From Treponema sp. (GTDB taxonomy: Bacteria > Spirochaetota > Spirochaetia > Treponematales > Treponemataceae): DNA of 59,537 bases. Position numbers and translations under genes: made by a program. Below the pieces are notes generated by a model, which saw only the letters and a program-made list of their open reading frames with translations, was not told the origin of the DNA and made no database searches. The stretch spans positions 1 through 59,537 of the forward strand of contig JAFXWC010000075.1 in the NCBI GenBank assembly GCA_017534445.1, in the 5' to 3' direction. This document shows positions 23,232 to 32,131 of the stretch, one piece after another (within the stretch, counting starts at the first letter, position 1; each line of letters opens with the position of its first letter).

Positions 23232-24448
23232 TGTGCACAAAGGCTTTGCAAAAAATTTATTTTTCTGCTCCGGGAGTTTTTTCTTCGGCTGGAAAAAATA
23301 TAGATGAGCTTTGGAATGCTGTGTGTTCTGGAGATAATTCTGGAATAAAAAAAATAAAGACTCTTTCGGGAAAGGAATTTTTTGCAGGGCGTGTTGACGA
23401 CTGTGATTTGCCCCAGGTGAATGCCCGCCTTAACATGAAAATCATCAGGATGGAGGCGGCATCTCTTTTTCAGATTGAAAAATTCATTTTGGATGCAAAA
23501 GAAAAATATGGTGCGGAAAGAGTTGCGGTTTGTGCCGGTTCTTGTGACAACGGTAGCGAGCTTTCTCTTGCAGGGCACAGGCGTTTTTTTGAGGAGGGAG
23601 AATTTCCTGCTTCCTACAAGTTGGAATACCAGTGTGCAGATTATGTCGCAAGTTTTATAAGCGAACATTACGGTTTGGCAGCTGCATCCCTTGCCTTTAC
23701 TACGGCTTGCGCTTCCAGTGCGGCTGCAATTTCAAAGGGGGCGGAACTTATACGTTCGGGGCTTGCCGATGCTGTTGTTGCGGGCGGTGTAGACCTTGCC
23801 TCTGACACAGTGCTTCTTGGCTTTGATGCACTTGAATCAATTTCCCCGCAAAAGACCAATCCTTTTAGTAAAAACAGAAAGGGAATAAGTTTGGGCGATG
23901 CGGCGGCTTTCTTTGTGCTTAGCCGTGACAATCTTTTTAAAGACGGAATTCCTGTTTTGCTTTCGGGAAGCGGACAAAGTTCTGATGCCTACCATATAAC
24001 TTCTCCCGATCCAGAGGGGAGCGGTGCCGCAAGGGCTATGCAGGATGCTCTTGACGAGGCCTGCCTTTGCGCAGAAGACATTGACTACCTTAACTTGCAC
24101 GGAACAGGCACACCCCTTAATGATTCAATGGAATCCAAGGCTGTTGAAAAGGTTTTTGGTAAGCACAGGCTTTTGTGCAGTTCAACAAAGTCGGAGACCG
24201 GACACACGCTTGGAGCTGCAGGGGCTTTAGAGGCTGCGGTATGCTGGAAGCTTATACAGGAGAGTGCTAAAGGTTCAAGTAAAATTCCTGTCCAGGTCTG
24301 GGACCAAGAAAGGGATGAGGCACTTCCCGAATTGAATTTTGCGGGCAAGGGTGCAAGCTTAACCTCTAGGGTTAAAAACTGCATGAGCAATTCCTTTGCC
24401 TTTGGCGGAAGCAATTCCGTTCTGATTCTTAGTGCGGAGGATGAATGA
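23231..24448 (+). CDS. apeO: 3-ketoacyl-ACP synthase (ApeO-like)
   Basis: 405-residue thiolase-fold condensing enzyme. The catalytic triad is complete: Cys160 in TTACASS, His290 in HGTGTPLND, His325 in GHTLGAAG. Start ATG 23231 overlaps the lipoprotein stop; the stop overlaps the dehydratase start by 4 bases. In APE systems ApeO is one of the KS partners; a full triad argues that it condenses rather than acting only as a chain-length factor. KS, DH, KR and KS are contiguous and overlapping. Confidence 0.9.
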   Translation: MCTKALQKIYFSAPGVFSSAGKNIDELWNAVCSGDNSGIKKIKTLSGKEFFAGRVDDCDLPQVNARLNMKIIRMEAASLFQIEKFILDAKEKYGAERVAVCAGSCDNGSELSLAGHRRFFEEGEFPASYKLEYQCADYVASFISEHYGLAAASLAFTTACASSAAAISKGAELIRSGLADAVVAGGVDLASDTVLLGFDALESISPQKTNPFSKNRKGISLGDAAAFFVLSRDNLFKDGIPVLLSGSGQSSDAYHITSPDPEGSGAARAMQDALDEACLCAEDIDYLNLHGTGTPLNDSMESKAVEKVFGKHRLLCSSTKSETGHTLGAAGALEAAVCWKLIQESAKGSSKIPVQVWDQERDEALPELNFAGKGASLTSRVKNCMSNSFAFGGSNSVLILSAEDE

Positions 24449-24942
24449 TGCAGTTTGAGCTTCCGATTGAAAGGAATGAGCTTTTGGGCATGGTTCCCCA
24501 TAAGGGAAAGATGTTTCTTCTGAACCGGGTGGTTCAGTATGATACGGAAAAGCTTACGATTACCTTGCAGTGCGACATTAACCGGGACAATATTTTTTAC
24601 GATGAGGAACTTGGCGGAATTCCTTCCTGGTGCACATTTGAAATTATGGCTCAGGGGGTTGCTGCCCTTTCATACATAAAAAAAACTGTTCGCGGTGAAA
24701 GTGAAAAATGCAACCCCGGAGTAGTGCTAAGCATCTCTCATTTTAAGACAAGGGTTCCTTCTTTTGATGAGGGGACGACGATACAGATAAAAATTTCAGA
24801 GGATGTTTCTTCTGGTGACATTTCAAAATTCAGCTGTGCAATATTTGGCCAAGACAACTCTTCGCAGGATGATGCGGATGTGACTACATTCATTACCGTA
24901 ATGGAGTCGAAAGATTTGGAGCAGAGACTGGGGCAGGGATGA
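24445..24942 (+). CDS. apeP: ApeP-like 3-hydroxyacyl-ACP dehydratase
   Basis: 165-residue hotdog protein. MVPHKGKMFLLNRV carries the active-site His19; GGIPSWCTFEIMAQGVAA carries the second active-site acidic residue on the long helix. This matches the ApeP family of dehydratases. It overlaps the KS gene (ATGATG at the junction). It removes water after ketoreduction to make the conjugated double bonds, probably together with the ApeI-like protein encoded about 10 kb upstream. Confidence 0.85.
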   Translation: MMQFELPIERNELLGMVPHKGKMFLLNRVVQYDTEKLTITLQCDINRDNIFYDEELGGIPSWCTFEIMAQGVAALSYIKKTVRGESEKCNPGVVLSISHFKTRVPSFDEGTTIQIKISEDVSSGDISKFSCAIFGQDNSSQDDADVTTFITVMESKDLEQRLGQG

Positions 24943-24963
24943 TTTGCCCAAGGATAAATAAAA

Positions 24964-25695
24964 ATGGAAGTTGAACAGAAAAAAATTCTTGTAACAGGTG
25001 CAAGCGGGGGCATAGGACGTGCCATCTGCCTTGCAGCCGCAAAGAAAGGATATTATGTAATTGCCCACTACAACCGCGGTAAGGAAAAGGCGGAAGAAAC
25101 TTTGCGCTTGGTAAAAGAGGCCGGCGGTGAAGGGGAGCTTATTCAGTTTGACGTTCTTGACCGCGACGGATGCAAGAAAAAGATGGAAGGCATTTTGGCT
25201 GCCCACGGTGCACTCTGGGGAATCGTTAGCAATGCGGGAATAAACAAGGACCAGACTTTTGCAGGTCTTGAAGGCCAGGACTGGGATTCTGTAGTACACA
25301 CAAGCCTTGACGGTTTTTACAACGTAGTCCAGCCGCTAACCCTTGCCATGTGCCGTAAGAAAAAGGGCCGCATAATTGCAATTTCTTCCGTAAGCGGAAT
25401 TACCGGTAACAGGGGGCAGACAAACTACAGTGCTGCAAAGGCGGGGCTGATTGGTGCCTGCAAAGCCCTTGCCGTGGAACTTGCTAGCCGAAGCATTACC
25501 GTTAACGCAGTTGCTCCTGGTCTTATAGAGACTGAAATGCTAAAGGACGCACCTGTAGAAGCCCTGCTTGCTTCTGTTCCAATGAAGCGAATGGGAAAAA
25601 CTGAAGATGTTGCAAACCTTGTGCTCTTTCTTTTGAGCGAAGAAGCGGGATACATTACCCGTCAGGTAATTTCTGTAAACGGCGGTATAATATGA
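24964..25695 (+). CDS. apeQ: 3-oxoacyl-ACP reductase (ApeQ/FabG-like)
   Basis: 243-residue short-chain dehydrogenase. NADPH-binding TGASGGIG at 11-18, NAG at 90-92, catalytic Ser142, Tyr155 and Lys159 (NYSAAKAG) all present, plus the C-terminal PGLIETEM. FabG-like length and motif spacing. No ribosome-binding site is obvious, but the gap to the DH gene is only 21 bases, and the stop overlaps the last KS by 4 bases. It reduces the 3-keto group in each polyene extension cycle. Confidence 0.9.
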   Translation: MEVEQKKILVTGASGGIGRAICLAAAKKGYYVIAHYNRGKEKAEETLRLVKEAGGEGELIQFDVLDRDGCKKKMEGILAAHGALWGIVSNAGINKDQTFAGLEGQDWDSVVHTSLDGFYNVVQPLTLAMCRKKKGRIIAISSVSGITGNRGQTNYSAAKAGLIGACKALAVELASRSITVNAVAPGLIETEMLKDAPVEALLASVPMKRMGKTEDVANLVLFLLSEEAGYITRQVISVNGGII

Positions 25696-26951
25696 ATTTT
25701 ACAAAAGCAAACGGAAAGAGAAGGGTTGTTGTTACAGGCGGCGGAATGCTTACTGCACTGGGCGACTCTTGGGATGAAGCCTATAAGACTTTGCGTTCTG
25801 GAAAAAACTGCATACGCTACATGCAGGACTGGGACCGCTTTGACAAGATGAACACACGCCTTGCCTGCCCTTACACGAAAGAGTTGCCCAAATACCCAAG
25901 AAAAAAAGTGCGCGGTATGGGAAGGGTTGCACTTCTTTCGCTGACTGCAACAGAACGTGCATTTGAAAATGCAGGCCTTAAGAATGAAGACGGAAGCCTT
26001 TTGGAAGAACTTCACAACGGAAGGACAGGAATTGCATACGGTTCCTGCATGGGAAGCATGGATTCAATGTTGGACATGTTCGGCATGGTGCTTACTAACG
26101 ATTCAAGCAAGATAGATTCCCAGACCTACATAAAATGCATGCCCCAGACTTGTGCCGCAAACCTAAGTGTCTTTTATTCCTTGCGCGGAAGAATCATCAC
26201 CACAAATACAGCATGCACTTCCGGCAGTCAGGCAATCGGATACGCATACGAGGCAATAGAAAACGGCATACAGGACATGATGGTGGCAGGTGGAGCGGAA
26301 GAGCTTGTTCCTCCTGATGCGGCGGCATTTGATGCTATGGGTGCAACCGCATACGACAATGCCCACCCCCAAGAAGAGCCAAAGCCCTTTGACGCAAAGA
26401 GGGACGGCCTTGTTATTGGAGAGGGAGCTGGAAGTCTGATTCTGGAAGACATGGAGCACGCATACAAGCGCGGTGCAAAAATATATGCGGAAGTTGCAGG
26501 CTTTGGAACCAACTGCGACGGTACCCACATTACAAGCCCCAATTCAGAGACCATGGCACAGGCACTTAAGCTTGCCCTTGATGATGCAGGAATTGCACCT
26601 GAACAAATTGCTTATGTGAATGCCCACGGAACTTCTACCGCAGCAGGTGACGTTGCAGAAAGCATTGCCACTTATTCAGTCTTTAAAAGGGACGTACCCA
26701 TTAGCACTACAAAAAGCTACATAGGTCATACTCTTGGTGCTTGCGGCTGCGTTGAATCTTGGCTTACCATAAACATGATGAATGAAGGCTGGTTCCATCC
26801 AAACCTTAACCTTACCCAGCTTGACCCAAATTGTGCCCCCCTTGGCTACATTACAGGAAGCGGCCTTGATTTGCCGGATGCGGAATACGTAATGAGCAAC
26901 AACTTTGCCTTTGGCGGTGTAAACACAAGCTTGGTCTTTAGGCGGGTCTGA
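25692..26951 (+). CDS. apeR: 3-ketoacyl-ACP synthase II-type (ApeR-like)
   Basis: 419-residue FabF-like condensing enzyme. Triad: Cys175 in TNTACTSGSQ, His312 in NAHGTSTAAGD, His346 in GHTLGACG. A NNFAFGGVN motif near the end is typical of FabF/KS2. It is the last gene of the cluster and overlaps the reductase. The two KS proteins here are both catalytically complete; APE loci of other bacteria often have a third KS (ApeC), absent here. Confidence 0.9.
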   Translation: MNFTKANGKRRVVVTGGGMLTALGDSWDEAYKTLRSGKNCIRYMQDWDRFDKMNTRLACPYTKELPKYPRKKVRGMGRVALLSLTATERAFENAGLKNEDGSLLEELHNGRTGIAYGSCMGSMDSMLDMFGMVLTNDSSKIDSQTYIKCMPQTCAANLSVFYSLRGRIITTNTACTSGSQAIGYAYEAIENGIQDMMVAGGAEELVPPDAAAFDAMGATAYDNAHPQEEPKPFDAKRDGLVIGEGAGSLILEDMEHAYKRGAKIYAEVAGFGTNCDGTHITSPNSETMAQALKLALDDAGIAPEQIAYVNAHGTSTAAGDVAESIATYSVFKRDVPISTTKSYIGHTLGACGCVESWLTINMMNEGWFHPNLNLTQLDPNCAPLGYITGSGLDLPDAEYVMSNNFAFGGVNTSLVFRRV

Positions 26952-26983
26952 GGGGCTTTAAAAACAAAAACACCGCCTCTTAG

Positions 26984-27057
26984 TGCGCGGCACTAGAATC
27001 GAACTAGTGACCCCCACGATGTCAACGTGATGCTCTAACCATCTGAGCTAGTCGCGC
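26984..27057 (-). tRNA. tRNA-Val (anticodon GAC)
   Basis: 74-nt cloverleaf on the minus strand. Acceptor GCGCGAC / GCCGCGC (one A-C mismatch), D-arm GCTCAGATGGTTAGAGC, anticodon loop TTGACAT (GAC, valine), T-arm ACTAG-TTCGATT-CTAGT, discriminator A at 26984. The 3' CCA is not encoded. Confidence 0.93.
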
Positions 27058-27167
27058 ATTAAAAAGCAGTGTAGAAATAATATATATGCTAAGCAAAAAA
27101 GTGTCAAGGGCTTTGCCGGCACAGAAATAAGTTTTGTTCTGCGATACACTTTTTTTGCAAAATACGC

Positions 27168-27173
27168 TATTAT
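27168..27173 (+). promoter_or_regulatory. -10 box directly upstream of feoAB
   Basis: TATTAT at 27168-27173, then CTTCTT and ATG at 27180; the -35 region (27145-27150, TACACT) is poor. No ribosome-binding site is present, consistent with a leaderless mRNA. No clear Fur box was seen. Confidence 0.45.
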
Positions 27174-27179
27174 CTTCTT

Positions 27180-29534
27180 ATGACACTTAAAGACTTACCA
27201 CTGGGAAAGGCCGGGCGCATTTTAAAAGTTGGCGGCAATGGCGAACTTAGGCAGCATTTTTTGGACATGGGAATTATTCCCGCTACTGTAGTAAGAAAAA
27301 TAAAGCTTGCACCAATGGGAGACCCCGTTGAAATTGACGTGAGCGGCTACGAGCTTACGATGCGTCTGGCCGATGCAGAGAAAATAGAAGTTTGCGAATG
27401 CCAAATTCCTGATTCGACTTCCAAGGCGAAAAAAGATGAGCCGCCTGTAGAAAGAAAGTTTAGAACCGAGCATCCTGGACTGGGAGAAGACGGCCGCTTT
27501 CATGCAAAAGAAGGCGAAAATCCCCTGCCGGAAGGAACCCTGCTTACTTACGCCCTTGTGGGAAATCAGAATTCTGGAAAGACTACTCTGTTTAACCAAC
27601 TTACAGGTTCAAACCAGCACGTGGGAAATTTTCCGGGAGTTACTGTTGACAGAAAGGACGGCTCCATACGCGGACATTCCGACACGCTTGTTACAGACCT
27701 TCCAGGCATTTATTCCATGTCGCCTTATTCCAGCGAAGAGATTATTTCCAGAAACTTTGTTCTTAACGAAAAGCCTTGCGGAATAATCAACATTGTGGAT
27801 GCTACAAACATAGAGAGGAACCTTTACCTGACCATGCAGCTTTTGGAAATGGATATTCCCATGGTTGTGGCCCTGAACATGATGGACGAGGTTTACGGCA
27901 ACGGTGGTTCTGTAGACATTAACAAAATGGAGGAACTCTTGGGGGTTCCTGTAGTTCCCATATCTGCGGCAAAGAACCAGGGTGTGGATGAGCTTGTAAA
28001 ACACGCACTGCATGTTGCCCACTTTCAGGAAAAACCTTTAAGGCAGGATTTTTGTGACGAAAAGGATTCCGGCGGTGCGGTTCACAGGGCACTTCATGCG
28101 GTTATACACTTGATACAGGACCATGCGCTAAAGGCCGGAATACCAGTACGCTTTGCGGCAAGCAAGCTCCTTGAAGGCGACAAGAGGATTGTTCATCAGC
28201 TGGACCTTGACCTTAACGAAAAGGAAACTCTTGAGCATATAGCCCTTCAGATGGAAAACGAGAGGGGGCTTGACCGTAGTGCGGCAATTGCAGACATGCG
28301 CTATTCCTACATAAGGAATGTTTGCGGCAAGGCTGTGCATAAGCCTGTAAAAAACCGGGAGAGGGTCCGCTCTGAGAAAATAGATTCCCTGCTTACTGGA
28401 AAGTACACTGCCATTCCCTTGTTCATCCTGATTATGGCATTGGTTTTCTTTTTGACCTTTAACGTGATAGGGGCTTTTCTTCAGCAGCTTTTGGAAAGGG
28501 GAATTGACTCGCTTACCACTCTTGTGGATGCGGGACTTGGTGCGGTGGGAGCAAATGAAGTTCTTCACGCTCTTATTGTTGACGGAATTTTTGCGGGTGT
28601 GGGTAGCGTTCTTTCCTTTTTGCCGATAATAGTGACCTTGTTCCTTTTTCTTTCCCTTCTTGAAGATTCGGGCTATATTGCACGAGTTGCCTTTGTGATG
28701 GATACCCTTCTTAGAAAGATAGGCCTTTCGGGAAGAAGCATTGTTCCCCTATTGATTGGCTTTGGATGCACTGTACCTGCGGTTATGTCCACGCGCATTT
28801 TGCCCAGTGAGCGCGACCGCAAGATGACGATTCTTTTGACGCCCTTTATGAGCTGCACCGCAAAGCTTCCAATTTATGCCTTTTTTACCGCGGCCTTTTT
28901 TCCAGGAAGGGGTGGCCTTATTATGACAGCCCTTTATCTTGGAGGAATAATTGTTGGCATAATTTCGGCCCTTTTATATAGAAAGACTTTGTTTAAGGGG
29001 GAACCGGTTCCCTTTGTGATGGAACTTCCCAACTACCGCCTTCCCAGCCTAAAGAACACAGCCCAGCTTCTTTGGGAAAAGGCAAGGGATTTTTTACAGA
29101 GGGCCTTTACCGTTATTTTTGTTGCGACGATTGTCATTTGGTTCCTGCAGAGTTTTACCCTTAGCCTGAATTTTACCCAGGATTCTTCCAGAAGCATGCT
29201 TTCTTTTATTGCGGGACTTTTTGAGCCTGTAATGAGGCCCCTTGGTCTTGGCGACTGGAGGATTTGCACTTCGCTTATATCCGGTGTAATGGCAAAGGAA
29301 AGTGTTGTTTCCACGATGGAAATTCTTTTTGCGGGTGGAATTGAAGCTTCCCTTGCTTTGCCTTCTGCGGCCAGTCTTCTTGTCTTTAGCCTGCTTTATT
29401 CACCTTGCGTTGCGGCTATTGCTTCCGTAAAGAGGGAACTTGGAAGAAGATGGGCTTTTGCAATGGTGTTTTGGCAGTGTCTTTTGGCCTGGATTTTTGC
29501 TTTTATTGTCTACAGCATAATTTGTCTTTTGTAA
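27180..29534 (+). CDS. feoB: Fused FeoA-FeoB ferrous iron transporter
   Basis: 784 residues. A FeoA SH3-like domain (residues 1-75, starting MTLKDLPLGKAGRILKV) is joined by a charged linker (75-122) to FeoB. The FeoB G-protein domain has G1 GNQNSGKT at 128-135, G3 DLPG at 173-176, G4 NMMD and G5 ISA. A long membrane part follows, with the two Gate motifs around YIARVAFVMD and the conserved GFGCTVPAVM. FeoA-B fusions are known in several anaerobes. It imports Fe2+, the form available in anoxic habitats. It is monocistronic; a repeat and terminator follow. Confidence 0.95.
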   Translation: MTLKDLPLGKAGRILKVGGNGELRQHFLDMGIIPATVVRKIKLAPMGDPVEIDVSGYELTMRLADAEKIEVCECQIPDSTSKAKKDEPPVERKFRTEHPGLGEDGRFHAKEGENPLPEGTLLTYALVGNQNSGKTTLFNQLTGSNQHVGNFPGVTVDRKDGSIRGHSDTLVTDLPGIYSMSPYSSEEIISRNFVLNEKPCGIINIVDATNIERNLYLTMQLLEMDIPMVVALNMMDEVYGNGGSVDINKMEELLGVPVVPISAAKNQGVDELVKHALHVAHFQEKPLRQDFCDEKDSGGAVHRALHAVIHLIQDHALKAGIPVRFAASKLLEGDKRIVHQLDLDLNEKETLEHIALQMENERGLDRSAAIADMRYSYIRNVCGKAVHKPVKNRERVRSEKIDSLLTGKYTAIPLFILIMALVFFLTFNVIGAFLQQLLERGIDSLTTLVDAGLGAVGANEVLHALIVDGIFAGVGSVLSFLPIIVTLFLFLSLLEDSGYIARVAFVMDTLLRKIGLSGRSIVPLLIGFGCTVPAVMSTRILPSERDRKMTILLTPFMSCTAKLPIYAFFTAAFFPGRGGLIMTALYLGGIIVGIISALLYRKTLFKGEPVPFVMELPNYRLPSLKNTAQLLWEKARDFLQRAFTVIFVATIVIWFLQSFTLSLNFTQDSSRSMLSFIAGLFEPVMRPLGLGDWRICTSLISGVMAKESVVSTMEILFAGGIEASLALPSAASLLVFSLLYSPCVAAIASVKRELGRRWAFAMVFWQCLLAWIFAFIVYSIICLL

Positions 29535-29551
29535 TACACGAAAGGGGTTAA

Positions 29552-29692
29552 GCCTACGCCCGATTGGAGGGGCGGCGAAGCCGTTGCCGTAGGCAATGGA
29601 GGCGAAAGCCGGAACCCCGGAAAGCGGGGAAAAATGCAAACTTGGACGGACACGTAGTGCCGGACACAGTAAACCGGGACCTGCCGTCCTAG
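29552..29692 (+). repeat. Dispersed intergenic repeat, copy C with second module
   Basis: Core at 29552-29630 (CCCGATTGGA, TTGCCGTAGGCAATGGAGG, GGAACCCCGGAAAGCGGGG). The second module at 29642-29692, with GACGGACACGTAGTGCCGG and CACAGTAAA and ending CCTGCCGTCC, is shared with 47158-47207. Confidence 0.85.
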
Positions 29693-29700
29693 AGATTATA

Positions 29701-29747
29701 AAAAAAAGCGCCTGCCTTTTGGGACAAGCGCCTTTTGTTTTTAACTT
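29701..29747. terminator. Hairpin terminator between feoAB and the 29757 gene
   Basis: AAAAAAAGCGC ... GCGCCTTTTG with a 16-base loop. A- and T-runs lie on both sides, so it may serve both convergent genes. Confidence 0.55.
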
Positions 29748-29756
29748 TGCGGGGCC

Positions 29757-30401
29757 TTATTTTTTAAGCTGGCCTTTTGTGTAGAACTTGGGGTTGTAGA
29801 AGATTTCGTTGCCGTTTTTGATTTCCTGCTGCTGCCTCTTGTTTTTTTCTATGTTGTTTTTGAGCATTGCGTCGAGCCAGCTTACAAAGTCTACGATGAG
29901 GTGGGTTCCGTTTGCGGCAAGGTCCCAGATAAAGCGGGCGAGTGCACAGATTATTCTCCATGCAAGTTTTGCCACGAAGATGATTGCCTGGATTACGTAC
30001 TTGAGGCACTTGTAGATGAAGATGCGGATCAGTTCGAATACTATGCGGATGATGATGGGCAGGACGAAGAAGCCGATTGCCCAGGCCTTTACCGTGTATT
30101 CGTTTATGCCGCCGTCTATGAAGCCGTTGAATGATGAAAGTACGGCAAAGATTGTGAAAAAGAGGTAGAGGATTCCCAGCATGCAGGGAAGCAGGTCTTT
30201 GAGAAGAATCAGGAGGGTGATTCTTTCCATTGCAACGCCTTCAAGGCACCACTGCTTTGTGTGCTTGGTGAAGTTTGTCTGTGGAAGGTGCAGGATTTTT
30301 CTTAGGGCTACGTAACCAAGGATGGCTGCTACTGCGGATACTGCCATTGCAATTTTAACGTAGGTTGATTCCAAATTTAAGAAATTTAACAATTCTAACA
30401 T
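29757..30401 (-). CDS. Hypothetical membrane protein
   Basis: 214 residues; start 30401 is backed by AAAGGAGC on the minus strand. It has helices at about 14-36 (YVKIAMAVSAVAAILGYVAL), 62-92 (LLILLKDLLPCMLGILYLFFTIFAVL) and 105-160 (a long hydrophobic stretch with charged breaks), then a charged C-terminal tail rich in Lys/Gln/Asn. No family was recognised. A promoter with TTGACA (30467-30462), 17 bp and TATACT (30444-30439) drives it, divergently from the trp promoter. Confidence 0.75.
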   Translation of the reverse strand: MLELLNFLNLESTYVKIAMAVSAVAAILGYVALRKILHLPQTNFTKHTKQWCLEGVAMERITLLILLKDLLPCMLGILYLFFTIFAVLSSFNGFIDGGINEYTVKAWAIGFFVLPIIIRIVFELIRIFIYKCLKYVIQAIIFVAKLAWRIICALARFIWDLAANGTHLIVDFVSWLDAMLKNNIEKNKRQQQEIKNGNEIFYNPKFYTKGQLKK

Positions 30402-30438
30402 TAAATGCTCCTTTGTAATTTGTATTTTTTATGCAATA

Positions 30439-30467
30439 AGTATAAGGCAATATGTCCAAAATGTCAA
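30439..30467 (-). promoter_or_regulatory. Promoter of the 29757-30401 gene
   Basis: TTGACA, 17 bp, TATACT on the minus strand. Confidence 0.7.
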
Positions 30468-30525
30468 ATTTTTTGCTTGCCGGCTTTTTGGGCTTTGAAT
30501 ATATTTCTTTTTTATAATATTTCTA

Positions 30526-30575
30526 TTGACAGTAACGCGACGATTTGTTATATTGTTACTGTAAGTAGTAACAAT
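30526..30575 (+). promoter_or_regulatory. trpE promoter with overlapping palindromic operator
   Basis: TTGACA at 30526-30531, 17 bp, TATATT at 30549-30554. A perfect 9-bp inverted repeat, ATTGTTACT (30552-30560) and AGTAACAAT (30567-30575), covers the expected start site. A third half-site AGTAAC lies at 30531-30536 and makes an 8-bp inverted pair (ACAGTAAC / GTTACTGT) with the middle one. The layout suits a repressor that blocks initiation. The half-site does not match the classical CTAG-containing TrpR operator. Confidence 0.65.
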
Positions 30576-30602
30576 TTTAAGAGTTGACCTTGGAGGTCTT
30601 TT

Positions 30603-32057
30603 ATGAGCAAGCGTCAGGATTGCATATATGTGAAGTTGTCTGGAGAAAGGTACACGCCTTTTTCTTTGGCAAGGAAAATTGGGGCAAAGGCTATTCTTGA
30701 GAGTGCCCGCTTTAACATGGGAAAGGACAGGTATTCGATACTTTTGTGCGAAGAGGCTTTTCACATTCTTCAGGATGATGAGGGGGTGGCCTTTATAGTT
30801 GACGGCCGCCGCATTCCTTTTTCGGGAGAGAAGGTTGCAAATGGCCTGCCGGGTTCCGGTCTTGGAAAAGATGGCGGCAACAAGAGCGACATTTTGGATG
30901 CCCTGCTGTATGTTGCCCAGGAGAACGAGCTTCCTGTAAAGGGAATTCCTGTTCCGGCAAGCGGTGTGGGTAGCCTTAGCTACGAGTTCTGCGCCAGGTG
31001 CGACACTATAAACCTTGCCCCGCAAGTGGACGAGCTTCATATTCCAGAAAGCGAATTTATTGTCGGTCACCTTTACATTGTCTTTGACCATTTTACCGAG
31101 GCCCTTCATATTTTTGCCATGAACTACACGGAGCACCAGATAGACCTTCAGAAGGCTGTTGACGAGCTTAAGAAACGCTTGGGCGACCTTGATTTTAGCT
31201 ATCTTGCACCGCCTGAAGAGCCAAAGCCTTGCCGTACGGTAACGGACCTTGCCCTTTCGGAAAGGGAATACAAGGAAAAAGTTATTGCGCTCAAGAAAGA
31301 GATTGTTGCGGGCAACATTTTCCAGGCCGTTCCAAGCAGAAGGTTAACCCTTGAATGCGAGAACTCTGCCCTGGAGATTTACCGCCGCCTGCGTTCTGTG
31401 AATCCTTCGCCGTATCTTCTTTACCTTGACTTTGGGGACAGGCAGCTTGTTGGCTCATCCCCGGAAAGCCTTGTGCGCGTCCGTGAGGGTGTTGCTTCAA
31501 TTAGGCCAATTGCCGGTACCCGCCGCCGCGGAAAGAATGCCAGTGAGGACGAGGCCCTAAAGAAGGAGCTTCTTGCCGACCACAAGGAAAGAAGTGAACA
31601 CCTTATGCTGGTTGACCTTGCAAGGAACGACCTTGGACGTGTTTGCGAAAGCGGCAGCGTGGAAGTTACCCGCTTTATGGACTGCGAATACTTTAGCCAT
31701 GTAATGCACCTTGTTAGCGACACGGAGGGAAGGGTAAAGGAAGGCCTTAAGCCTGTTCAGGTTTTGCGTTCTGCATTCCCGGCTGGAACAGTTAGCGGCT
31801 CCCCAAAAATCAGTGCGATAGAGATATTGAGCCGCCTTGAAAAGGTAAAGAGACGCTTTTATGCGGGTGCCATTGGCTACCTTCAGACCAACGGAGACTT
31901 GGACTTCTGCATTGGAATACGCTGTGCGCTAAAGCAGAATGCCACTTGGACCCTTCAGGCGGGTGGCGGCATAGTGTACGACAGCAACCCTGACCGCGAG
32001 TGGGAAGAGACCAACGAAAAACTAGGCGCTTTGGTTAGGGTAATAAGCAATAAGTAA
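30603..32057 (+). CDS. trpE: Anthranilate synthase component I
   Basis: 484 residues. Chorismate-utilising fold with ILESARF (tryptophan-binding feedback segment) near residue 32, IRPIAGTRRRG, the HLMLVDLARNDLGR core, and the C-terminal GAIGYLQTNGDLDFCIGIR and AGGGIVYDSNP. It makes anthranilate from chorismate together with the TrpG domain of the next gene. GGAGG at 30592-30596 precedes the ATG. Its last codons and stop run into a 7-bp tandem repeat. Confidence 0.95.
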   Translation: MSKRQDCIYVKLSGERYTPFSLARKIGAKAILESARFNMGKDRYSILLCEEAFHILQDDEGVAFIVDGRRIPFSGEKVANGLPGSGLGKDGGNKSDILDALLYVAQENELPVKGIPVPASGVGSLSYEFCARCDTINLAPQVDELHIPESEFIVGHLYIVFDHFTEALHIFAMNYTEHQIDLQKAVDELKKRLGDLDFSYLAPPEEPKPCRTVTDLALSEREYKEKVIALKKEIVAGNIFQAVPSRRLTLECENSALEIYRRLRSVNPSPYLLYLDFGDRQLVGSSPESLVRVREGVASIRPIAGTRRRGKNASEDEALKKELLADHKERSEHLMLVDLARNDLGRVCESGSVEVTRFMDCEYFSHVMHLVSDTEGRVKEGLKPVQVLRSAFPAGTVSGSPKISAIEILSRLEKVKRRFYAGAIGYLQTNGDLDFCIGIRCALKQNATWTLQAGGGIVYDSNPDREWEETNEKLGALVRVISNK

Positions 32058-32111
32058 TAAGCAATAAGTAATAAGTAATAAGTAATAAGTAATAAGTAAT
32101 AAGCAATAAGT
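32042..32111 (+). repeat. Ten tandem copies of a 7-bp unit across the trpE stop
   Basis: AATAAGT or AATAAGC repeated ten times without interruption. The trpE stop codon (32055-32057) falls at the join of units 2 and 3. Because 7 is not a multiple of 3, gain or loss of units upstream of the stop would change only the last residues, while most units set the spacing to trpGD. Confidence 0.95.
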
Positions 32112-32131
32112 AAGGCTTTAGGAGGATAAAA

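Noticed and set aside
11223..26951. Flexirubin-type or type I polyketide cluster
   Set aside because: No dialkylresorcinol genes, no ammonia lyase and no modular megasynthase; discrete enzymes match the APE set.
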